A stretch of 64,000 nucleotides of DNA from Treponema rectale (GCF_014202035.1 NZ_JACHFR010000004.1:1-64000); one strand, 5' to 3'. Counted from the stretch's first letter, positions 34,348 through 42,770 are shown. Made by a program: numbers and translations. Notes: a model not told the origin generated them from the sequence alone.

Positions 34348-36687
34348 TCAGACTACAAATCCAATTTTTCCATTGTTTGAATTACCTTCGTCCTTCCACT
34401 GCTTTTTCTTTTCTTCCTGAAGTTTTTTGAGTTCATCAAGAATGTAGGCAGAATTTACATCATCCGGATTCATAAAGCGGATACGGCTTGAAAGGGCGCC
34501 AAAGTCACCAGGAGTTACACTTTCACAATCTTCCAGTTCTTCGATTTCTTTATTTGAAAGATGGAATGAAGGGAAGTATTTTTCGAGCATGATTTTTATT
34601 CCGTCAAACTTCATCGGTTTAAATTCTACAAACATATGGAAACGTCGCTGCATTGCTGGATCCATTATGTTACGCAGGTTCGTTGTACAAATAAGGATTC
34701 CAGTAAACTCTTCCATCTGGGTAAGAAATTCATTTACAAGGGAGCGTTCCCAGGTGCGCTGTGCCTGATTTCTGTCATAGAAGAAAGTATCTGCTTCATC
34801 AAACAGAAGAATAGCATCATTCTGTTCAGCTTCTTCAAAAGCCTCGCGGATATGCTGTTCATCCTGCCCTACATACGGACTCAGAATGTCACTCGGGCGG
34901 CGGAGAATAATTTCTTTTCCAAGCTGTTCTGCAATATAACGGGCAAGCTCCGTCTTTCCTGTTCCGCTTAATCCATAGAAAAGCATTCGTATTCCGTTTT
35001 CTGTATTCTTGTTCTTTTCTGCATATTTGGCTGCATTCTGAACCATACTTACAATTTCATTAGGATCCATAGAAGCATTGAGAACACGCAAATCATATTC
35101 GGCTTTTACTTTATCACGCATTTTCTTTTTCTTTCCGTTAAGTAAAAGTGAATTCTCCTTCATTACGATATCCGCTTTTTTTAAGAGGGTATCTTCGTCC
35201 TTACATTCCATTGCATCAATTGTTTTTACAATATTTTCTACGCTCTGGCCGGTAAGATGATACTTATCAAGCATAGAAACTAATTCCGCTTTTGTATTTT
35301 CTGTAATGTCCATGTCTTTAAGTTTCTGTTCTGCAATGTTTTTCATCATTGTTTTAGGCATTGCTTCAAACCGTATGCTGAAAGTAAAGCGACGGCGAGT
35401 AGAATCATCAATCTGATGCTGATGGTTAATAATATATATTACCTTGTCCCTGTTGTTTTCGAGCATTTTATTAACAGTGCCTTTTGTTTTTGAAGGAGAC
35501 ATTCCAAAAAAGCTGAAATCCATAGTTCTTAAAAGAGAATCTGCTTCATCTACAATCAAAATAGAATCCTTGCGTTCCATAGAAAGAAGACATACAAGAC
35601 GTCCTAAAACATTGCTGCGCTCATTTGTTTCCGCTTCATTCTTAAAAATATAAATCTGTTTTCCAGTCTGTCTGCAGAGTGATTTTGCAAGCTCCGTTTT
35701 TCCGCTGCCTGGCTTACCATAAAACAGAATTGAAACCGGATTTTTTCCATTCAACAAGTCGCTGCAAATTTCAAGTGATTCCTGCTTTACGGAGAAACTA
35801 TTCAGGGAATAAGCATTGCTGCAGTCGAATGTTTTTAAGAGATCACTGAAATAGGGTTCAATACTCTGAGATTCAATACATTCATTCAGAGAAGAATCAT
35901 AATTACCTTCATCATCGATAAAACCGAATGATTTTAATTTCTGGTCACTGCGAAGCATATAGGTCAGTTCTTTTTTCGTAATACCAAGCAGTTCAGGAAT
36001 GCTGTTGTGGAGTTCATTTTGACAACTGCGGGAAAGACAACGTAAATCTTCATTTGTATCAAGACGGCACTCCAGAAGTATATAGCGGGCTTCATTTTCT
36101 GAAAGATTTACATTATCAATGAGAAATCTTGTTTTTGATACATCAAAGACAGCTTCTTTCTGTTTCTTTGAAAGATTCATACTTGAACTTAAAGAGATGT
36201 CATCTTCTTTTCCAAAAATAACGGTATTTATTATGGAAGAAAATACAGGCTTTTCAGAACAATACAAAACGCGGTGAAGATCTATCGTAATTTCATCTGC
36301 CCGGTCAGAGTGACGCATTGCACGTTCAACCTTTTTATCCTGCTCATATTCATACGGAATATCTGCATCCTCAAAACACATTTCTTCTGACGGAGGTGTT
36401 GTAAAGCGTTTTAATTTATTTTGTTTTTCAAGATTATGAATTTCCTTCTTTAAGACAACTTTTAAGCGTTCTGTTTTATTCAGATTTTCTGTATGTTCAA
36501 GAAAAACCTTTATGGCTTCATCATTATCATTAATTACATTTGAATTTGATTTTTCTTCAAAGAGGTTATAAAGATAAAAACAAATTGCGTAAGGTTCATC
36601 CTTAGTATAAGTAATTGAAGAGTTATTCATTTTTTTTAGCCTCCTGAGCCGTCTTCTTCTCATGTCTGCTACCGCGTCTCTACCCAT
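34348..36687 (-). CDS. Tandem AAA+ ATPase
   Basis: Up to 779 residues. A helical N-terminal region (1-300) of no known family precedes two AAA+ modules. Module 1: Walker A GKPGSGKT (324-331), Walker B ILIVDEAD (376-383), arginines TRRRF (430). Module 2: Walker A GLSGTGKT (572-579), Walker B ILLFDEAD (627-634), sensor Asn in CTTNLRN (670), QRRFH (680). Both appear catalytic. Two starts are plausible: ATG 36687 with GTGGAGG, or ATG 36630 (MNNSSITYT) with CAGGAGG. The first 19 residues are mostly Arg. XRE and WYL regulators lie immediately upstream. Substrate and role are unknown; remodelling of a protein or nucleoprotein target is the general function of such ATPases. Confidence 0.85.
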   Translation of the reverse strand: MGRDAVADMRRRRLRRLKKMNNSSITYTKDEPYAICFYLYNLFEEKSNSNVINDNDEAIKVFLEHTENLNKTERLKVVLKKEIHNLEKQNKLKRFTTPPSEEMCFEDADIPYEYEQDKKVERAMRHSDRADEITIDLHRVLYCSEKPVFSSIINTVIFGKEDDISLSSSMNLSKKQKEAVFDVSKTRFLIDNVNLSENEARYILLECRLDTNEDLRCLSRSCQNELHNSIPELLGITKKELTYMLRSDQKLKSFGFIDDEGNYDSSLNECIESQSIEPYFSDLLKTFDCSNAYSLNSFSVKQESLEICSDLLNGKNPVSILFYGKPGSGKTELAKSLCRQTGKQIYIFKNEAETNERSNVLGRLVCLLSMERKDSILIVDEADSLLRTMDFSFFGMSPSKTKGTVNKMLENNRDKVIYIINHQHQIDDSTRRRFTFSIRFEAMPKTMMKNIAEQKLKDMDITENTKAELVSMLDKYHLTGQSVENIVKTIDAMECKDEDTLLKKADIVMKENSLLLNGKKKKMRDKVKAEYDLRVLNASMDPNEIVSMVQNAAKYAEKNKNTENGIRMLFYGLSGTGKTELARYIAEQLGKEIILRRPSDILSPYVGQDEQHIREAFEEAEQNDAILLFDEADTFFYDRNQAQRTWERSLVNEFLTQMEEFTGILICTTNLRNIMDPAMQRRFHMFVEFKPMKFDGIKIMLEKYFPSFHLSNKEIEELEDCESVTPGDFGALSSRIRFMNPDDVNSAYILDELKKLQEEKKKQWKDEGNSNNGKIGFVV

Positions 36688-36720
36688 AGTATTTCCTCCA
36701 CTTAATTATTATTTAGATTG

Positions 36721-36739
36721 ACTATCTTTTCGTGATAGT
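36721..36739. promoter_or_regulatory. Dyad between the XRE and ATPase genes
   Basis: ACTATC-TTTTCGT-GATAGT, 34 bases before the ATPase ATG, with no U-run. A candidate operator different from the island palindrome, or a leader hairpin. Confidence 0.35.
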
Positions 36740-36764
36740 TTTCTTAATTAGCCAAGTTTTGCTT

Positions 36765-37016
36765 TTACATAAAGAAAACTCTCCAGTCTTTATTCAACGC
36801 TTCTGCCAGGGCACAGAGACTGCGAAAAGAAATATTTTTCCCCGTCTTAAGGCGGCTGATAGTTGCATGAGAAAGATTTGTGCGGATGCAGAGTTCATCT
36901 ATAGATAAACCAGACTCAGCAATGTAACGCTTTACATTTGAAGCAAGTACATTCTGAAGATCAAATTCAAGAAACTCGGAATAAGTATTTCTTCTGACTT
37001 TCAATTCTGTCTTCAT
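36765..37016 (-). CDS. XRE-type HTH regulator
   Basis: 83 residues from ATG 37016 (behind GGGAGG); the longer frame from 37073 runs into the palindrome and lacks a ribosome site. The HTH is NVKRYIAESGLSIDELCIRTNLSHATISRLKTGKNISFRSLCALAEAL, the compact lambda-repressor-like fold. It is divergent from the WYL gene, with palindrome copy 6 between them, and followed by the tandem-AAA ATPase. It is one of two candidates for the protein that reads the island palindrome. Confidence 0.87.
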   Translation of the reverse strand: MKTELKVRRNTYSEFLEFDLQNVLASNVKRYIAESGLSIDELCIRTNLSHATISRLKTGKNISFRSLCALAEALNKDWRVFFM

Positions 37017-37065
37017 AAAACCTCCCTTGTTTTTCTTAAAATACGACTTTATAATATACAATGAG

Positions 37066-37084
37066 GTTCTCAAAAAATGAGAAG
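37066..37084. promoter_or_regulatory. Island palindrome copy 6
   Basis: GTTCTCA-AAAAA-TGAGAAG keeps the TTCTCA/TGAGAA core with the usual five-base spacer. It lies between the XRE start (37016) and the WYL start (37097), placing the regulators under the same control as the island genes. Confidence 0.72.
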
Positions 37085-37096
37085 ATGAGGCTTATT

Positions 37097-38317
37097 ATGA
37101 AAAATGTGAATGATATTCTTGATGAAGAACTGAATAAACTTAAAATTTCAAAGACTGAACGTGAAATCCTTATTGAAGAATTTGAATGGCAGTGGGAAGA
37201 CTTTTTAGACGATGAAGGCCCTAAACCACCTGCTGAAAAAATAAGAAAGTTTATAAAAGAATTTCTGAAAGAAAATGCAAAAGAAGAAAAACCGAAGAGA
37301 CAGTCTCAGAAAGAGTCTGAACAGATTGATTGTATTATACGTGCTTTAAAACATGACAGGCAGCACCTGTCTATCAAAGATATGTCAGAACTTCTTATCA
37401 AAAACGGACTAAAAAAAGGTGCTTCATTTCAAAATCTTTACAAATGGCTTCCAGAAGAATTGAAGGAATATTGTGTAGAGAAAGATGCTGACGGGAAATA
37501 TTTTTATAACAATACCTATGCCGAACAAAATAAAATAGTTCAAGAAATTGACAAAACAGAATTTTCAGAAGCTCAAAAAAAAGAACAAATTTCTATTATA
37601 TCAAGTTTTCTTGATTCCATAAAAGATTCGCCTGTTTATGAAAAAGCAAAAAAGTTTCTGACAAAAGAAGAAGCAAAATTAAAATCTTTTGGAAATACCA
37701 ACTCGGCCAATTATTCCAGAATTCTTTTTATGGGAGCACCAGTGGCAGATATAAAAAATGAAATTTGGGATAAAATATACAAGGCAATGGGAACGAATGC
37801 TGTTCTCCAGATTGAGTATACCCCGGAAGGAAAAACAAAAAGCGAAACTTATAAGGTGCAGCCATACCAGTTAATATTTGATAACGGAATATGGGATCTA
37901 TGGGCTTATTGTTTGAGACAAAAACATGAAGGAAGGAGACTGTTCAATCTTTCAAGAATTTCTAGAGTTGGGATTCTTGAATTTGAAAAAAAATTTTTTC
38001 TTCCTAAAAATTATAGTTTTAAGAATTATGTTGTCGGTAACTTTGGTTGTTTTAATGATGAAAAACCTCAGGTTTACAAGATTAAATTTTCAAAAAACAG
38101 CTATGCCTGGTCATATTCTAAAAACAGAATATGGGGAGCAAAGCAAACTATTGAAGAATGTGACGACGGCTATATCTTAAGTTTTGAAGCAAGTCAGTTT
38201 ATGCCGATCCTGCGCTGGATTTTAGGTTGGGGAAAAGATGTAGTACCTTTGGAACCTGCTGAATTAATAAAAAGCTGGAAAGACACTGTTCATGAAATGG
38301 CTGAACAGAGCGTTTAA
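37097..38317 (+). CDS. WYL-domain transcriptional regulator
   Basis: About 406 residues. The frame opens at 37061 inside the palindrome, but ATG 37097 with GAGG upstream is the likely start. An acidic helical N-terminus (1-85) leads to a winged-helix-like middle (CIIRALKHDRQHLSIKDMSELLI) and a WYL domain (about 210-330) with YKVQPYQLIFDNGIWDLWAYC and RLFNLSRISRVGIL, followed by a WCX-like end. WYL regulators bind nucleic acid or nucleotide ligands and often control defence islands (BrxR/CapW type), recognising palindromes as dimers. It probably represses its own promoter through copy 6. Confidence 0.83.
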   Translation: MKNVNDILDEELNKLKISKTEREILIEEFEWQWEDFLDDEGPKPPAEKIRKFIKEFLKENAKEEKPKRQSQKESEQIDCIIRALKHDRQHLSIKDMSELLIKNGLKKGASFQNLYKWLPEELKEYCVEKDADGKYFYNNTYAEQNKIVQEIDKTEFSEAQKKEQISIISSFLDSIKDSPVYEKAKKFLTKEEAKLKSFGNTNSANYSRILFMGAPVADIKNEIWDKIYKAMGTNAVLQIEYTPEGKTKSETYKVQPYQLIFDNGIWDLWAYCLRQKHEGRRLFNLSRISRVGILEFEKKFFLPKNYSFKNYVVGNFGCFNDEKPQVYKIKFSKNSYAWSYSKNRIWGAKQTIEECDDGYILSFEASQFMPILRWILGWGKDVVPLEPAELIKSWKDTVHEMAEQSV

Positions 38318-38331
38318 ATAGGCTTTATAAC

Positions 38332-38775
38332 CTAATTTTCCCGGATTATTCCCTCAATTATTTCAACAGCGGCAGAAACCAGTGTCGGGCATAATTCTGT
38401 GAACAGTTTATTATCCACACAAAACTGATGACCTTCTTCTGAAGTAATATCACAGCCTAATAAATCGTTACAGATGCAGGAACCGCATTTTTCTTTAAAA
38501 CGGGACATCATTAAATCATTTACCCTATTTGATGACTGAATTCCTTCCGTGTCGCCTATATATTTCTGTCCATACAATAATCCCAGTACCATCAGTGCAC
38601 CGCTTACTGCTCCGCATACATGCCCTCTGCCCATGCCGCCTCCAAAACAGCTGCCAAGCCTGAGTGCCTCTTCTTCTGTAATTCCGCATTCAGTGGCAAA
38701 GGCTGCTAAAACAGACTGAGAACAATGTAATTTTTGTGAAAAATAATTTACCGCTTTTTCTTTATGGTTCATCAT
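38332..38775 (-). CDS. C-GCAxxG-C-C family protein
   Basis: 147 residues with the family signature: HCSQSVLAAF near the start, GMGRGHVCGAVSGALMVLG (about 49-67) containing the CGAxxG block, and later cysteines in KCGSCICNDLLGCD and ELCP. The family is thought to be redox-active or metal-binding and often sits near transporters or ArsR regulators. AAGGGG precedes ATGATG. It is read behind the ArsR gene, 42 bases away, probably as one operon. Confidence 0.87.
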   Translation of the reverse strand: MMNHKEKAVNYFSQKLHCSQSVLAAFATECGITEEEALRLGSCFGGGMGRGHVCGAVSGALMVLGLLYGQKYIGDTEGIQSSNRVNDLMMSRFKEKCGSCICNDLLGCDITSEEGHQFCVDNKLFTELCPTLVSAAVEIIEGIIREN

Positions 38776-38817
38776 AGACCCCTTATATCTGTCATCAAAA
38801 AAGATTTCTTTATAAAT

Positions 38818-39129
38818 TTAACAGCACTGTTTTTCAGATGATTTTTTCTCAGGCGAATTTTTACGCATAAGCACAGATACTGAACTTTTAAACTCTGAAA
38901 TTGTTTTGCGGTTTATTGAATAATAAGTCCACTTCCCTTCTTTACGTGAATTAATAAGATTACATTCCGCGAGAATCTTCATGTGATGAGAAAGAGTCGG
39001 CTGAGTAATATTAAATGCATCAAGAATTTTACAGGCACATAATTCTCCGCCGGTCAGCATTTTTATAATCTGAAGACGGTTTTCGTCTCCCAAAGCCCTG
39101 CATATAAGAGCTGTTTCTGATTCATTCAT
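38818..39129 (-). CDS. ArsR family metalloregulator
   Basis: 103 residues. The winged HTH contains GELCACKILDAFNITQPTLSHHMKIL, where ELCxC is the thiolate metal or metalloid site on the recognition helix typical of ArsR (As(III)/Sb(III)). A C-terminal KQCC adds two more cysteines. A strong promoter and a 16-bp palindrome lie upstream. It heads an operon with the C-GCAxxG-C-C gene. No arsenite pump is present, so the inducer is uncertain. Confidence 0.9.
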   Translation of the reverse strand: MNESETALICRALGDENRLQIIKMLTGGELCACKILDAFNITQPTLSHHMKILAECNLINSRKEGKWTYYSINRKTISEFKSSVSVLMRKNSPEKKSSEKQCC

Positions 39130-39140
39130 AAATACCTCTC

Positions 39141-39191
39141 ATAGATAAATATCTATATGATATATTTAGCTGATATATAGACAAATGTCAA
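39141..39191 (-). promoter_or_regulatory. ArsR promoter and operator
   Basis: On the minus strand TTGACA (39191-39186), 17 bases, TAAATA (39168-39163). The palindrome ATAGATA-AA-TATCTAT (39141-39156) lies over the transcription start, as expected for an autorepressing ArsR. Confidence 0.7.
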
Positions 39192-39225
39192 TATGACAGC
39201 CCTCGGCAAAATATCAACTGCGTGA

Positions 39226-39314
39226 GGGCGTGGAGCACCTTTAGTCCCGCGAAACGGGATGAGCCGACAGGCGAAGTGCGGAAGGCCCGACCCCGCGCAA
39301 GCGGGGACACGCCC
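39226..39314. repeat. GC-rich structured element with GNRA-type hairpin
   Basis: An 89-base, strongly GC-rich block in an AT-rich genome. GGGCGTG (39226-39232) can pair with CACGCCC (39308-39314) to close a multibranch structure holding TCCCG-CGAAA-CGGGA (39245-39259) and CCCCGC-GCAA-GCGGGG (39291-39306), the latter with a GCAA tetraloop. A partial second copy is at 39907-39923. It could be a repeated extragenic element or a structured RNA. Confidence 0.5.
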
Positions 39315-39371
39315 GTACATATAATAGTTTTACTATGAATCGTTTAATGATATAATGCTACATGAGGTGAA

Positions 39372-39494
39372 ATGCCATCTAAACAATTGAAAATGGTTAT
39401 AGGTTGGGCAGCTTTTCATCAAACTGAATTACAGGAAAACTGGGAACTTGCAGTAAAAAAACAGGATTTGTTTAGTATCGATCCATTACAGTAG
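39372..39494 (+). CDS. Short DUF4160-like protein (C-terminal half only)
   Basis: 40 residues: MPSKQLKMVIGWAAFHQTEL, then ENWELAVKKQDLFSIDPLQ. This matches the last half of DUF4160 proteins, which are normally about 80-100 residues and paired with DUF2442. GAGGTGA precedes ATG 39372 and TATAAT stands 18 bases upstream, so it may be expressed as is. The stop TAG overlaps the ribosome site of the DUF2442 gene. It is either a truncated gene or a natural short form. Confidence 0.6.
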   Translation: MPSKQLKMVIGWAAFHQTELQENWELAVKKQDLFSIDPLQ

Positions 39495-39503
39495 GAGGTT
39501 AGC

Positions 39504-39854
39504 ATGCCAAATACAGTAGAATATTATATTTCAAAAGGTTTTGATTCTAAGGCAGCTTCTTATTTTGCTTCTGGCAGGAGAAAGCCTGTAAATGTTGTTC
39601 CTCAGGATTCTTTCAGACTGATTATAACCTTTGATAATAATGAAAAACGTTTATTAGACATGAGCTCTTATATTCAGAAGGGAAATGTATATTATATTTT
39701 AAGCGACAAATCTATTTTTAACCGCTGTTATATTGATTCTGATGGTTCTGTTTGTTGGGATAAAGACCCGAATATTGATAGTGAGAAAGACTGGTCGAAT
39801 AAAATAGATATTGGTGCTGATAATTGTTATCTGGAAAGCAAAGCATTGTGCTAA
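39504..39854 (+). CDS. DUF2442 protein
   Basis: 116 residues. The C-terminal 80 match DUF2442: FRLIITFDNNEKRLLDMSSYI, SIFNRCYIDSDGSVCWDKDPNID. DUF2442 and DUF4160 genes are often neighbours and have been proposed as toxin-antitoxin-like pairs, without firm proof. GGAGG spaced 6 bases before ATG 39504. It is co-transcribed with the short DUF4160-like gene. Confidence 0.8.
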   Translation: MPNTVEYYISKGFDSKAASYFASGRRKPVNVVPQDSFRLIITFDNNEKRLLDMSSYIQKGNVYYILSDKSIFNRCYIDSDGSVCWDKDPNIDSEKDWSNKIDIGADNCYLESKALC

Positions 39855-39906
39855 AACCGGAGCATACCCCACCAGAAAGTATGTTTCTCCTTTATCCAGC
39901 GCAATG

Positions 39907-39923
39907 GCGCAAGCGGGGGCACG
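39907..39923. repeat. Partial copy of the GC-rich element
   Basis: GCGCAAGCGGGGGCACG differs by one base from GCGCAAGCGGGGACACG within the 39226-39314 element. The rest is absent. Confidence 0.45.
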
Positions 39924-39926
39924 TCA

Positions 39927-40445
39927 TTAATCCGCAGACAGTTTTCCTATGTACTGAAGTTTCTCTGATTTTGCAAGCTGACCTGGATTAGTTCCCGGCT
40001 GACCTGAAGGAACAGGCAGGTTCAGTTCTTTATAATATTCCTTCCAGTAATCCGTAATTTCTTTTTTGCCGTCACCAAACTTCATTTTAATCACATCAAA
40101 AATCGGAAGAATTTTTGCAACATATTGAGAACAGTAAAACTTTCCGTTGTCAGGATAAAAACTGTGATTGTATTCGCATCCTATATATTTTTCTGCCCTC
40201 TCCCGGATAAGATCTGCTTCAATCTCAGGATAACGGTATACAAATACACTGCGCTTTTCTTCAGCAAGGTATTCAGCCAGATTCTGTTTTGCAACTCCCC
40301 TTTTTCTTGACGCATGATAAATCATTCCGTCAAAATAAATTCCCACATGACTGTATTTTTCTGTTGCTTCAATTATCGCTTTTGAAAGTTCTGACTCATC
40401 CGTCATAAAAAGAAGATCACCGTTTTTTAAATTACTCGTATTCAT
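39927..40445 (-). CDS. YiiX-like permuted papain-fold hydrolase
   Basis: 172 residues. LKNGDLLFMTD and KYSHVGIYFDGMIYHAS supply the early histidine, and KFYCSQYVAKIL holds the later cysteine, the circular permutation of NlpC/P60 seen in YiiX/YebB proteins. Members hydrolyse amide or ester bonds, some acting on lipids or cell-wall peptides. No signal peptide is present. AGGA precedes the ATG. It is divergent from the cyclase gene. Confidence 0.85.
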   Translation of the reverse strand: MNTSNLKNGDLLFMTDESELSKAIIEATEKYSHVGIYFDGMIYHASRKRGVAKQNLAEYLAEEKRSVFVYRYPEIEADLIRERAEKYIGCEYNHSFYPDNGKFYCSQYVAKILPIFDVIKMKFGDGKKEITDYWKEYYKELNLPVPSGQPGTNPGQLAKSEKLQYIGKLSAD

Positions 40446-40559
40446 TTTGTTTTCCTGTAAGCCCGGTAAATACTGCAGCCGTGGATGAACACAGTCTGGT
40501 TTCGTTTTTCTGCATAAAAGATTCTTTCAAGACAGATTGTCGATATTACCCGGGACATG

Positions 40560-40568
40560 TGTTATAAT
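40560..40568 (+). promoter_or_regulatory. Extended -10 promoter of the cyclase gene
   Basis: TGT-TATAAT (40560-40568), about 34 bases before ATG 40602, which has AAAGGA upstream. Confidence 0.5.
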
Positions 40569-40601
40569 TATAAATAAGACCACTGTAAAGGAAAATATTA
40601 A

Positions 40602-42719
40602 ATGACTGAATTTTCAAAAATTTTCAATATTTCATGCCTTATCATACTTGCTCTCTTTTGCTTTCAGATGGGAATTTTTTTATGTTCGGGTCATAAACTA
40701 AAACAGAACGGCAGACGAACCCTTATCTTTATTGAATTTTTTACAGGGCTCTTGCTTCTCTTTGACACTCTTGCCTACTTTTTCCGCGGAAACACCAGCA
40801 GTACCGGCTGGTTTATGGTACGCGCCAGTAATTTCATTGTTTACATCTGCAACTTCCTGATTCCATTCTTCTTTTGCTTTTATGTATGTGAATTTATAAA
40901 ACAGTCCAGATTAAGTTTTACCCTTCTTTTAAAACCGGGCTATTCTATAAAAAAAGGAATGCCCGTACAAATTTTTATAGTCCTTGCTTTTTGTCTTCTT
41001 GGTGTCCTGCTAACAATAATCTCTCAGTTTACGGATTTATTCTATTATATAGACGAAAAAAATCTCTACCACAGGAATGAACTTTATCCTTTAAGCGTTG
41101 CCCTGGGAGTTATACCTGGACTGATTACGTTTACAATGCTGCTGCAGAACAAAAAAAAAGTTGCCGGAAACGTTTTTATATCCCTTTTTGTTTATTTTTT
41201 ATTACCTGTAATCGGTATAATTTTAGTACTGTTTGTATACGGATTTTCCTGGATAAACATCGCTCTTGGACTTGGAGCATTGCACCTTTTCTTCTCTTCC
41301 ATAAAATTAATGGAACTGGAATTTTATTCCGGAAAGCAGAAAAGTTCCGCAATTCTTACTCCAACTTATAAAACTGAAAACACTGTAGAAGAATCAAAAA
41401 AAAGAATCGTAAGAAACCATTTCTGGCAGACCTTCTCAGTAAGTCTGGCAGGCGTTATCCTGATTCTCGTTATTGTGTCAATTACAGGAATAGCACTTCC
41501 GGAAAGAACATTAACTATCGGAAACCCTTATACAGAGAATGATTCTTCAAAATCAGTCTGCATAACTTTTTCTCAGAACGCAGAAAAGCATTGGGTTGAC
41601 GAAGATGACCCTGACAGAACCGGTGCCCAGTATGATGGTGTAATCTATAACAACATGAGCAGCACGATTATCACTGACTGGAAATTCTCAATTAAAGTAC
41701 CAGACGGTTCTACCGTAGATCCAGGTCCATGGAACGGAACTTTTACACTCTCGAACGGAAAACTAAACGTTGTCAAACCCCATGAAGGTGATAAAGAAAA
41801 CATTCACGGTGAAAACTTTTATACGATTACTCCTTTAAAGACACTGGGGTTCGGATGCATTATGTATGCACCTCATACCTACCAGCCGCTGTCAGAAAAA
41901 ATTGTCTTTACATACTCAAGCATATTAAAGCCGCTGTCAAATATTCTGTTTGATATTTTTCTGGCGGGACTGTTCATACTGTTTATCATTTCAACGACAG
42001 TTACCCTCTTTGAAGGAAAACTTATCCGCGTAGAAGAAGAAAATAGAAAACTTGAAAATACAGTAAAAGAACGTACTAAAGAACTTGAGGCAGAAAAAAA
42101 CCGTTCAGAAAGTCTTCTCCTGAATATTCTTCCAAAAGAAATTGCAGATGAACTTACGGCTCACCCAAACCGAACGCTGGCTAAACAGTATCCGAATGTT
42201 ACGGTTCTCTTTACTGACATAGTTGGATTTACAAAAATAAGCGGAGAAATGAGTGCAGAAGAAGTTGTCACCATGCTTAATAAAATGTTCTCAATGTTTG
42301 ATGAACGTGCACAGCGTGAAGGCATAGAAAAAATCAAGACTATCGGAGATGCCTACATGGCAGCAGCAGGCCTTACGCAGGATAAGGACAATAATGGTGC
42401 CAGAAAGATTATTAATTTTGCAAAAGGCCTTCTTGAGGATGTTCATTCTTTCAACGAAACTTCACCTATAAAACTTCAGATCAGGCTTGGAATAAACTCA
42501 GGTCCTCTTGTTGCCGGCGTCATAGGAAAAACAAAGTTCATTTATGACATCTGGGGCGATACAGTAAATATGGCAAGCCGAATGGAAAGTACAGGCATGC
42601 CTATGAAGGTTCATGTAAGTGATGCAACAAAAATACAGACTGACAGTCTCTTCCGTTACAGCGAAACCATAGAAATAGATGTAAAAGGCAAAGGAATGAT
42701 GAAGACTTATTATTTATAA
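40602..42719 (+). CDS. Class III adenylate cyclase with seven-segment membrane part and extracytoplasmic CBM2-like domain
   Basis: 705 residues. Seven membrane segments (about 9-235) precede an eighth (277-300). An extracytoplasmic domain (about 318-438) has W360, GPWNGTF (376-381) and LGFGCIMY (415-422), the layout of CBM2-type cellulose-binding domains. A ninth segment (447-470), a coiled coil (474-505) and a class III cyclase domain (530-700) follow. Catalytic features: metal Asp in FTDIVGF (539) and GDAYMA (583), Lys in EKIKTIGD and Asp in YDIWGD for adenine, and NMASR. It should make cAMP. A sugar-polymer-sensing role is inferred from the CBM2-like fold. Confidence 0.85.
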   Translation: MTEFSKIFNISCLIILALFCFQMGIFLCSGHKLKQNGRRTLIFIEFFTGLLLLFDTLAYFFRGNTSSTGWFMVRASNFIVYICNFLIPFFFCFYVCEFIKQSRLSFTLLLKPGYSIKKGMPVQIFIVLAFCLLGVLLTIISQFTDLFYYIDEKNLYHRNELYPLSVALGVIPGLITFTMLLQNKKKVAGNVFISLFVYFLLPVIGIILVLFVYGFSWINIALGLGALHLFFSSIKLMELEFYSGKQKSSAILTPTYKTENTVEESKKRIVRNHFWQTFSVSLAGVILILVIVSITGIALPERTLTIGNPYTENDSSKSVCITFSQNAEKHWVDEDDPDRTGAQYDGVIYNNMSSTIITDWKFSIKVPDGSTVDPGPWNGTFTLSNGKLNVVKPHEGDKENIHGENFYTITPLKTLGFGCIMYAPHTYQPLSEKIVFTYSSILKPLSNILFDIFLAGLFILFIISTTVTLFEGKLIRVEEENRKLENTVKERTKELEAEKNRSESLLLNILPKEIADELTAHPNRTLAKQYPNVTVLFTDIVGFTKISGEMSAEEVVTMLNKMFSMFDERAQREGIEKIKTIGDAYMAAAGLTQDKDNNGARKIINFAKGLLEDVHSFNETSPIKLQIRLGINSGPLVAGVIGKTKFIYDIWGDTVNMASRMESTGMPMKVHVSDATKIQTDSLFRYSETIEIDVKGKGMMKTYYL

Positions 42720-42770
42720 GTCTGCTTGTTATCATGTCTGTACATCAAAAATAATATTCATTATAATCTC

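Noticed and set aside
22122-37084. Spaced TTCTCA...TGAGAA copies as a CRISPR array
   Set aside because: Copies are 0.3-7 kb apart with genes between them and no cas genes; they are operators or similar sites.
39226-39314. An integron attC site or a tRNA
   Set aside because: No GTTRRRY/RYYYAAC core sites and no integrase are seen, and the block cannot fold as a cloverleaf with a T-loop.
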